Shown piece by piece: positions 57,405 through 64,000 of a stretch of 64,000 nucleotides of DNA (within the stretch, counting starts at the first letter, position 1; the number at the start of each line of letters is the position of its first letter). The translations under genes were made by a program, and so were the position numbers. The stretch is from assembly GCA_902702965.1 (NCBI GenBank), contig CACRXP010000610.1:146355-210354 (forward strand). Direction: 5' to 3'. Under the pieces are notes generated by a model, which was given only the letters and a program-made list of their open reading frames with translations, had not been told where the DNA came from and made no database searches. Source of the DNA: Spirometra erinaceieuropaei. Lineage: Eukaryota > Platyhelminthes > Cestoda > Diphyllobothriidea > Diphyllobothriidae.

Positions 57405-58739
57405 CTACCGCAGGTCGTCGTGGATGCGCATGTGGCCGAATAGACCCATGCGATGCCTGAAAGTGCGAGGACAGTGCGGGCAGTTGAGTCGAGCTTGGTG
57501 GGTGTAGGTTGGTGCTCCAGGCACTGGTTCGCCAGTCTCTGTGCGATGGATTCGCAAGTGACCGACCAGGCCGATGCGTGAGGTGAAGGTGCGTGGACAA
57601 TGTGGGCATGAGAGGTCGGCGGTGTCGGTGCCAGCTGTAGAGGAAGCAGTGGTGTTGGTGGTGGTCGGCGCGTGTGACGGTGGAGCGAGGATGGGTCTGG
57701 GCGTGTTGGATGTCGTGGCTGTATCGCAATTGTGGCCAATTCCGCTCTCGTGGATGCGCATGTGACCGAATAGACCCATGCGATGCGTGAAGGTGCGAGG
57801 GCAGTGTGGGCAGTGGAGGCGAGTGCGGTGGGTGTAGGTTGGTGCGCCAGGCACTGGTTCGCCGGTCTCTGTGCGATGGATTCGAAAGCGACCGACCAGG
57901 CCGATGCGCGAAGTGGAGGTGCGATCGCAGTGAAAGCAGATGTAGCCCTGGCCCTCACGTCTGATGATGGAGGTTGCAGGGCTTGTGCCTGTTGTTGTGC
58001 CCGGTTCGGCTGTGGTGAAGTCGTGGGCGACGGACGCCGAGGCTGCCGTCGTTGTGGCAGTGAAGGAAGAAGAGGAGTAGTAAGGGGAGGACTGAAGGGT
58101 GGTAAGGGTGGCGTCGATGTCGGCTGGGGAGTGGTTAGTGGGTGCACAAAGTGGTGCATTGGGAGTGGGGCTCGGCGGGGTGGGTGTGTCAAGCCTGCGG
58201 TCAATTCCGCTCTCGTGGATGCGCATGTGGCCGAATAGACCCATGCGATGCGTGAAGGTGCGAGGGCATTGTGGGCAGTGGAGGCGAGTGCGGTGGGTGT
58301 AGGTTGGTGCTCCAGGCACAGGTTCACCAGTCTCTGTGCGATGGATTCGCAAGTGACCGACCAGGCCGATGCGTGATGTGAAGGTACGGTGGCAGTGAGG
58401 GCGGGTGCAGTCCTGATCCTCATCACTGGGATCGGGAGAGGTGCGGGTGGTTGCGGTAGTTGTGTTGGGGTTGGTGATGTGTGAGACGGCTGTCTGAACG
58501 GCCGCCGCTGGGGCAGTGGAGAGGGAGGAGGAGGAGGACGACGAGGAGGATGGAAGTGGTGGTTCGAAAGAGTTATCTGAGTTAGTTGGTGGTAGAGAGG
58601 ACGAGGAAGAGGCGGGCGGGGGGAAGAGGGCTGGAGCAGTTCGAGAGGCATAGTTGATTTGAAGATGTCCAACAAGTCCGATTCGTGCCCGGAATGTCCG
58701 TTGACATCGAGGACACGTTGGGAGCGGTTGTGCGGCGGC
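57405..58739 (-). CDS. zinc-finger tail of the LINE: seven C2H2-type fingers
   Basis: One open - strand frame carries seven finger-like units. First Cys to last ligand: 58,715-58,653 ([17 protein letters not shown], last His replaced by Asn), 58,409-58,341 (C-x4-C spacing, CTRPHC), 58,277-58,215, 57,938-57,876, 57,812-57,750, 57,608-57,546 and 57,482-57,420. Two types alternate from the second unit onward: [12 protein letters not shown] followed by [16 protein letters not shown], and [12 protein letters not shown] followed by ESGI. Ser/Thr/Pro-rich spacers of varied length separate the pairs. The fourth unit is damaged (GRFRIH has lost its first His). The frame ends MRIHDDLR plus stop. The fingers presumably bind nucleic acid for target or RNA recognition; that is inference. 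Confidence 0.9.
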   Translation of the reverse strand, partial: AAAQPLPTCPRCQRTFRARIGLVGHLQINYASRTAPALFPPPASSSSSLPPTNSDNSFEPPLPSSSSSSSSSLSTAPAAAVQTAVSHITNPNTTTATTRTSPDPSDEDQDCTRPHCHRTFTSRIGLVGHLRIHRTETGEPVPGAPTYTHRTRLHCPQCPRTFTHRMGLFGHMRIHESGIDRRLDTPTPPSPTPNAPLCAPTNHSPADIDATLTTLQSSPYYSSSSFTATTTAASASVAHDFTTAEPGTTTGTSPATSIIRREGQGYICFHCDRTSTSRIGLVGRFRIHRTETGEPVPGAPTYTHRTRLHCPHCPRTFTHRMGLFGHMRIHESGIGHNCDTATTSNTPRPILAPPSHAPTTTNTTASSTAGTDTADLSCPHCPRTFTSRIGLVGHLRIHRTETGEPVPGAPTYTHQARLNCPHCPRTFRHRMGLFGHMRIHDDLR

Positions 58740-58749
58740 GTTGCGGACT

Positions 58750-60022
58750 GGGCGAAGTTGTGATTTGCGGGCTTCGCGTTTCGCTTTGGCTTTCGGTTGG
58801 CTTCATAGATAGCAGCGCCCGTCTTCACTGTTTTCCTCCATGTCGGACGATCGCGGGCGAGATCTTCCCAGTTGGTCGGGTTGATTTGCAGGCATTTCAG
58901 GGAGGACTTCAGGGTATCCTTGTAACGGCGAATTTGGCCTCCTTGACGACGAGAACCCGTCGCGACGTCTCCGTAGAAGAGTCGTTTGGGTAGTCGCTCG
59001 TCGCCCATGCGCACCAGGTGGCCGCTCCAGCGCAGCTGCATTTGTCTCAGCATGGAGTAGATGCTCAGGATTCCAGTTCGTTCCAGCATATCGGTGTCGG
59101 GGATGCAGTCCTGCCAGTTTAGCCTCAGGATGCGACGGAGACAACTGAGATGGAAGTGGTTCAGTCGGCGTGCCTGTCTCGTGTACACCGTCCATGTCTC
59201 TGCTCCGTACAGTAACGTCGGCAGGATGACGGCCTTGTACATCTTCAGCTTTGTGCTCAGTTGGAGACCGTGGCGATTCCAGACTGTGCTTCGGAGACGA
59301 CCGAAGGCTTGACTGGATTTCGAGATCCTGCTGGCGACTTCGACATCAATCTTGGTGTTGCGGGAGAGGGTACTGCCCAGATACGGGAAGTTCTCCACCA
59401 CTTGCAGTTGGGTTCCGTTCACGATGATTTGCGGCGGCGCGTTGGGGGCTGTGGCTGAGTTGGGCGGCGGTTGGTGCATCACCACCGTCTTCTACGTGTT
59501 AATGACCAGACCGAAGTTCTCGCAGGCGGCGGAGAATAGGTCCATGCTCCGTTGCATCTCCTCTTCCGGGGTGGTGTTCAGGGCGCAGTCGTCGGCGAAG
59601 AGTAGTTCGTGCACGGTGGCTGTGGATATACGCGATTGGAAGTTCATGCGCCGTTGATTCAGGAGATGACCGACCGTTCTGTAGGCGATGCGGATTCCAG
59701 GGCGTTCATCGCGGTAGGCGTCCATCAGCATGGCAGAGAACATAAGACTGAAGAGGGTAGGCGCCAGCACACAGCCCTGCTTCACTCCGTTGGTCACTGC
59801 GAATGCCTCTGAGACAGCTCCGTTGTCCGTGACTCGCGCCATCATACCGTCGTGCACCTGACGCACCATCTGAGTGAATCGCTCCGGACAGCCGAATTTC
59901 TGCATGATCTTCCACAGTCCTTCACGATTCACCGTGCCGAAGGCTTTCGTCAGGTCCACGAATGTAGAGTACAGGTGGGTCCGCATCTCCTGGCACTTCT
60001 CCTGAAGTTGGCGTGGTCCCAC
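58750..60022 (-). CDS. LINE reverse transcriptase core and thumb (one stop inside)
   Basis: Resumes after the shift at [20 protein letters not shown], with the first catalytic Asp in [16 protein letters not shown] (Asp-to-Gly change in the usual KAFD). It continues [20 protein letters not shown] and [10 protein letters not shown] (the catalytic ADD). A TAG at 59,492-59,494 interrupts; the same frame goes on as [40 protein letters not shown] and [20 protein letters not shown], the thumb block of RTE-like elements. It loses frame at about 58,740-58,800, just before the zinc fingers. Confidence 0.9.
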
Positions 60023-61859
60023 GATGACGACGGAGGCCGCATTGGCTTTCCGGCAGAAGGCCCTGTTCCAGATGGTTGTTGAGGCGGTTGAGTAGGATGC
60101 GAGCGAAGATCTTCCCGGCGATGTTCAGTAGGGAGATGCCGCGGTGATTGTCGCAGACTTGACGATTCCCTTTTCGCTTGTATAGGTGCACGATAGTTGC
60201 GTCCTTGAAATCTTGCGGGACTTCACTTTGACGCCACATCTCCTGGAAGAGCGCAGTCAGGTGATCCATCAGTAGGGGACCTCCGTGCTTGTAGACCTCA
60301 GCAGGGATTGCGTCCGATCCGGGTGCTTTCCCGCTGGAGAGTTGCTGCACGGCCCTGATGGTCTCCTGGAGAGATGGCGGGAGGTCGAGGTCCACGTTGG
60401 TCTCCACTTGTGGCAAGCGGGCGATGGCGGCGTCGGAGATGACGGAAGGGCGGTTGAGGACGCCCTGGAAATGCTCGGCCCATCGCTGTAGGATTTGCGT
60501 TTTCTCAGTCAGGAGAGTGCTGCCGTCGGCGCTGAGGAGAGGAGCAGTGCCCTTCGTCGGCGAACCGCAGACGGCTTTGATCGCGGAGAAGAAGTTCTTC
60601 CATTCGTTGCGGTCCGCGTAGCCTTCGATCTCCTCAGCTTTGCGAGCAGTCCAGGCGTCCTGCATCTCGCGCAGTCGTTGCTGAAGCTGTCGGCGACTGC
60701 GGTAGAAGGCAGCTTTGTTGTCCTCAGTGGGGTGAGCTACGTAGGCCTTGTGTAGGAGGTTCTTCTCGGCAAGCAGATAGCTGATGGCGGCGTCGTTGTC
60801 GTCGAACCAGTCCTGGTGTTGGTGGGGAGCGCGACCGAGGACGGCGAGCGCCGTCGACTGGACCGTGTCTCGCAGTTGACACCAACGGTTCTGCACGGAG
60901 GCGTTCTCGGCATCGGGGGCGTCTGTGGCGGCAGCGATAGGAAGGTTGTCTAGCCGTTGAGCTAGCTCATTGCTGAAATGGAGACGGTGAGCAGGCAAAG
61001 ACTGCAAAGCAACATTCAGCTTACCTGGCGGTCGCTTACCTTGTGGTCTCTTGCGAGGCTGTAGGCGAATACGCATCTTCGAGATGACGAGGCGATGGTC
61101 GGTCCATCCGTCAGCACCCGCGATCGCCTTCGTCACCAGCACGTCTCGCTGATCTCGCCTCCGGACGAGGACATAGTCCAGCAGGTGCCACTGACGCGAC
61201 CGAGGATGCCTCCAGGTGGTCTTCTCTCGTTCCGGCAGACAGAAGAACGTGTTCGTCAGGATGAGGCGGTGTTCTGCGCAGGTGCGGAGGAGAAGCAGGC
61301 CGTTGTCGTTGGAGCCGCGGAGACCGTGAGGACCCAGCACTCCCCTCCAGGCAGTATGGTCTGTGCCGACGCGGGCGTTGAAGTCGCCAAGGACGATCAA
61401 CTTGTCCGCCTTCGACACAGTCGCCAAGAGGGCGTGCAGGTCCTCGTAGAATTGGTCTCTTGAGGCGGCGTCGGGGCTGCTCATCGGCGGAGCGTAGGCG
61501 CTGATGATGGTGGCGAATTTGCCTCCTCGCCGGAGGGGCAGACGGAAGCTCATCAGGCGACCGTTGATTCCCTGCGGCAAACAGGGCAGTCGTCCTACGA
61601 TGTCGGTCCGGATGGCGAAGGCGACGCCCGCGTCTCGTCCCTCTGCCTTGGGTCGACCACTCCAGAAGAAGGTGTAACCGGCACCCACCTCCTCTAGTTG
61701 GCCTTGTTCGGAGAATCGGGTTTCGCGGAGTGCGGCGATTTCCACCTTGTAGCGCGCCAGTTCTCGTGCCACTAGCGCCGTCCTCCGTTCCGGTCGGTTG
61801 CTCCTCGGATTGTCTAAAAGGGAACGAACATTCCAGGCTGCCAGAGTGAGCGGGCTCAC
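59922..61859 (-). CDS. LINE endonuclease and reverse transcriptase N-terminal part
   Basis: Begins [17 protein letters not shown], the usual start of an APE-type LINE nuclease. It continues [14 protein letters not shown] (catalytic Glu region), [36 protein letters not shown] and [13 protein letters not shown], so all main endonuclease motifs are present. After a linker the RT begins at [20 protein letters not shown], then [20 protein letters not shown] and [20 protein letters not shown]. The frame leaves the true protein at GLRRHRGTT, where a deletion shifts it; the last ~30 residues are out of frame. A 255-aa frame on the same strand (61,111-61,878) is only its shadow. Confidence 0.92.
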   Translation of the reverse strand: MSPLTLAAWNVRSLLDNPRSNRPERRTALVARELARYKVEIAALRETRFSEQGQLEEVGAGYTFFWSGRPKAEGRDAGVAFAIRTDIVGRLPCLPQGINGRLMSFRLPLRRGGKFATIISAYAPPMSSPDAASRDQFYEDLHALLATVSKADKLIVLGDFNARVGTDHTAWRGVLGPHGLRGSNDNGLLLLRTCAEHRLILTNTFFCLPEREKTTWRHPRSRQWHLLDYVLVRRRDQRDVLVTKAIAGADGWTDHRLVISKMRIRLQPRKRPQGKRPPGKLNVALQSLPAHRLHFSNELAQRLDNLPIAAATDAPDAENASVQNRWCQLRDTVQSTALAVLGRAPHQHQDWFDDNDAAISYLLAEKNLLHKAYVAHPTEDNKAAFYRSRRQLQQRLREMQDAWTARKAEEIEGYADRNEWKNFFSAIKAVCGSPTKGTAPLLSADGSTLLTEKTQILQRWAEHFQGVLNRPSVISDAAIARLPQVETNVDLDLPPSLQETIRAVQQLSSGKAPGSDAIPAEVYKHGGPLLMDHLTALFQEMWRQSEVPQDFKDATIVHLYKRKGNRQVCDNHRGISLLNIAGKIFARILLNRLNNHLEQGLLPESQCGLRRHRGTTPTSGEVPGDADPPVLYIRGPDESLRHGES

Positions 61860-62640
61860 CCTGCCAGTCTGGTGACAACGAGTGGGGCGACAGGAAGAAG
61901 ATGGAGAAGAAGGTGACGAAGGAGAAGAATAGGCAGAAGATTAGACGGAGCTAGAGGAAGAAGAGGTAGGATGAGAAGAATGAGTATGGTTGTTGTTGTT
62001 GTTGTAATTGGTATTGTTGTTGGTTCGATTTTGATTGTTTCGACCGTATTGATGGCATCTGCGGCCTTGGCTGGCCTGCAGACGGCGTGGTGCCCAGCAT
62101 TTTTTAGACCACCTTTTCAAGGCCCTTCCCCTCGTGGGGGCAGGCAGTGCCGTCCCTGAATCGGGCTGCCCATGTGCCTGGTTGGCGCGACCGAATCCCA
62201 CTATGGGGCCACGACTTTTATGTTCGTAGTGGAGAACGACCGCATGTGCCGTGAGTCCGCGGTCTCCGTCGGCGAGTGTGGGCGCGTCTCAGCGAAGACG
62301 ATGCAGAGACCCGCCCCGGCAGCAGTTATCCAACGGCGTACCAGGCAGAGCCTCGTCTCGACGATGCCGGCGCAGTGTTTCATCCGACCATCCATCCAGC
62401 GGAGTCCGCGGTACTCTGTGCACTCGGCACAAGTGCACAGCGCCCTCACCTGGTTTAGCCCGCCGGTCGAGACGGTTGCCCGGGGTGTGGCTGCTGAGCA
62501 GAGCCCAGCTACGTGGAGCCACAGGTGAGAGTTAGGCGCCAGCAAATGGACGCTAGGCGTAGTCTCACCTGTAAGCATGTGAGCGACCACTACGACCATC
62601 ACGTGTATCCACCGCTGGACACCCCTACACCCCTTTTACG
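61860..62640 (-). other. 5' region of the zinc-finger LINE
   Basis: Upstream of the endonuclease lies an (AAC)n-rich stretch on the - strand (about 61,985-62,035), giving a poly-Asn run in one frame, and frames reading GFGRANQAHGQPDSGTALP and AETRPHSPTETADSRHMRSF. These may be the 5' UTR or a short first ORF. The exact 5' end of the element is not marked by a clear target-site duplication. Confidence 0.55.
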
Positions 62641-62669
62641 TTGTATATAGGGTACTCAAAAGCTTACGC

Positions 62670-62909
62670 CTAATTCCCTCGATAAACTGTCCTAAACTGA
62701 AAAGATGGAATCCACTGAACGGCTCTGGTCCATGTCCAAATTTTCCACGAGGAAAGCCTACTTGTAAGACTTGATTGGTCACGGTGAAAACCGTGCTGGG
62801 CGGCACGTAATGGGTTCATCTGCTCCAGATACGTTACAAGATGGCTCGTACTAAGTTGTTGAAAGATCGTGCACGAAAAGCAGGTTAAACTAAGACAATG
62901 GTAGTTCAC
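62670..62909 (-). pseudogene. LINE reverse transcriptase scrap
   Basis: A 79-codon frame reads LVTYLEQMNPLRAAQHGFHR and DQSSLTSRLSSW, the segment ahead of the first catalytic Asp in CR1-like RTs (LEENNLLxxxQHGFRxxxSCLTNL). Nothing else of the element is readable. A perfect CACGGT-GAAA-ACCGTG hairpin lies inside (62,780-62,795) and is probably incidental. Confidence 0.65.
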
Positions 62910-62929
62910 GACTGCACTCTAGTTCCTCC

Positions 62930-63515
62930 CTTGTAGATTTGGAAGGTAGAGCCAGTTCTCCACTGATTCGGCAGCTCGTCTTCGTCCGTTTACTTTTGAA
63001 ATGCCAACGGCAACGGCTTCCGCAGTGCGTCGACCAATTTTCGAAGGGAAAGTGAACGGATTATATGTGAACCAGAGGAATTGGCACGTTTTCGGCGGAT
63101 GAATTCTGCCTTCATGGATGCATTTGAGAAAGGAAGACAGTCTTCTGGTAAAAACGAAAGCAGAATCCGGTTGTTATTAGCGGAAAGAGGAGGAACATTT
63201 GCCCCATATATGAACACGATCTGAAAAACCAGATAGGACTGATGCTGTCGTAAATCGTAATGTTCTCACGAACTAACGAGTTATATCTCACGAGCCCCTA
63301 GACTTAAATGCAGCAAGTAAATCGGAGCAGTGAATAATATAGAGGTTTTTGAACGTTAAGAAAACTGACAACAGAATACCACAGCAGAGCACGCTAGCAC
63401 GGCGGGTTGTCCCGGTGTGTCGTTTCTCGTCACATTCAAACAAGCAATGCGGTCAAAGGAAATGGGACTAAACTGTCAAAGGTAAATTAGTCAGGTACCT
63501 CACCACAGTACCCCC
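62930..63515 (-). other. putative LTR and polypurine tract of a Gypsy element
   Basis: On the - strand, AGAAGGGGGG (63,512-63,521) is a good polypurine tract, followed immediately by TACTGTGGTGAGGTACC, a plausible LTR start. That is where the 3' LTR should begin, about 45 bp beyond the pol stop codon. The other LTR border could not be found in the window, so the end coordinate is a guess. Confidence 0.5.
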
Positions 63516-63565
63516 CTTCTAGACCGGAGGGCGACGGGATACGGCGCCGGAGGATATGCACAAGT

Positions 63566-64000
63566 CTAGAGAAAATGGGTAACTAAACGATCAGGAAAAT
63601 GAACGTGACGGCCACTGCGAGTTATGTATGCAGGAGGTACAGTCGAAGAGGGTTGACTGCGTGCTGTGGTGGACGATGGTGTTGCAGTTGGATGCTGTTG
63701 ACATGTAGGGAGAGGAAGTATGCGGGACGGAGGGGTAGAGGGCAAGGGAGGGGAAGGGCAAGGCGGTGGGCAGGGTGAACGAGTAGGGGATAGGGAAGAT
63801 GGAGGAACAGGGGTTAGGGGGTCAGCACATGTTTGTCCTTGTGACAGGTCCGGCGGCTCCTCCGCAACAGCAGCCTTGACCCGATCGACACTGACCACGT
63901 CCTCCTTGTCATTGCGAAGAATTCGGAAGGTCTTGGTGTTGCGCGCGAGCACGCGGAACGGTCCTTCATATGGTGATTCCAGCGGCTGGCGCACACGGTC
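63566..64000 (-). mobile_element. Gypsy-type LTR retrotransposon, C-terminal end of pol
   Basis: The - strand frame, cut by the window edge, reads QPLESPYEGPFRVLARNTKT and DKEDVVSVDRVKAAV, which is the GPY/F module at the C-terminus of Ty3/Gypsy integrases. A Pro/Ser-rich stretch follows, then ITRSGRHVHFPDRLVTHFL, the usual last segment of flatworm Gypsy pol proteins, and the stop at 63,566. No lesion is seen in this portion. The rest of the element lies outside the window. Confidence 0.88.

Larger units (their letters stand above)
57210..62640 (-). mobile_element. nearly full-length LINE with a C-terminal C2H2 zinc-finger array
   Basis: From 5' to 3' on the - strand: 5' region (about 62,640-61,860), APE endonuclease plus RT start (61,859-59,922), RT core and thumb (60,022 to about 58,750), then a zinc-finger tail (58,739-57,405) and a short 3' tail. 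Breaks: a small out-of-frame deletion near 60,025-60,040; one in-frame TAG at 59,492-59,494 between VINT and KTVVMHQ; and a frameshift between about 58,740 and 58,800. With three lesions this copy is dead but young. The endonuclease and RT resemble RTE/craniofacial-development-protein-2-like elements abundant in tapeworm genomes. It is the longest mobile element in the window. Confidence 0.9.

Noticed and set aside
57200..59485. A 761-codon - strand frame that runs from the RT thumb through the whole zinc-finger region
   Set aside because: Only its first ~230 residues are RT. The rest reads the finger array out of frame (repeating [15 protein letters not shown]), open because the array is repetitive and stop-poor.
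61111..61878. 255-codon frame overlapping the LINE endonuclease
   Set aside because: Same strand, other frame; a shadow of the endonuclease with no motif of its own.
62201..62602. 133-codon - strand frame as a LINE ORF1
   Set aside because: No ORF1 motif, and the following frame is displaced. It may be 5' UTR; recorded only as part of the element's 5' region.
1..64000. CRISPR arrays, bacterial operons, rRNA
   Set aside because: No regularly spaced direct repeats, no ribosome-binding-site-linked gene strings, and abundant GT-AG introns show a eukaryotic genome.

Overview
This is eukaryotic, intron-rich, repeat-dense DNA. It most resembles a flatworm, and probably a diphyllobothriidean tapeworm of the Schistocephalus/Spirometra/Dibothriocephalus type. 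That is an inference from a LINE (non-LTR retrotransposon) whose reverse transcriptase carries a tail of C2H2 zinc fingers, from Penelope-like elements with GIY-YIG nuclease domains, from CR1-like LINE debris and from a Gypsy pol end. No prokaryotic feature, CRISPR array or rRNA was found. A run of N (18,600-18,654) marks an assembly gap.

Two host genes are well supported. The first, on the + strand, is RTEL1, the Fe-S DEAH helicase that regulates telomeres and recombination. I traced 22 exons between 18,811 and 44,565. Every junction keeps reading phase, giving about 988 codons from the Fe-S domain to a RING-like C-terminus. The 5' exons (Walker A, motif Ia) were not found; the assembly gap lies just upstream of the first exon seen. 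The second, on the - strand, is ribosomal protein eL14 (RPL14), two coding exons at 50,228-50,828, apparently complete and 149 aa long.

Layout: 1-1,580 holds Penelope-like copies in an inverted arrangement. 1,581-6,975 is non-coding with nothing recognised. 6,976-15,350 is a graveyard of LINE fragments plus copies of a dispersed ~460-bp repeat. 15,473-18,599 holds nothing recognised. 18,811-44,565 is RTEL1, whose introns are packed with the dispersed repeat, three foldback elements, a Penelope-type inverted pair, a second inverted repeat and an antisense CR1-like LINE. 44,566-50,227 is intergenic with one repeat copy and a second Penelope family. 50,228-50,828 is eL14. 51,000-55,862 is mostly LINE relics and a LINE ORF1-type frame cut by a tandem pair of the dispersed repeat. 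57,210-62,640 is a nearly full-length zinc-finger-tailed LINE on the - strand. 62,670-64,000 is an RT scrap and the 3' end of a Gypsy LTR element, also on the - strand.

The mobile elements are unlikely to act with the host genes. Their relevance is that they make up most of the ~23 kb of RTEL1 intron sequence. The most notable items are the zinc-finger-tailed LINE, hammerhead-like motifs at Penelope termini, the recurring foldback elements in RTEL1 introns and the reconstructed RTEL1 gene.
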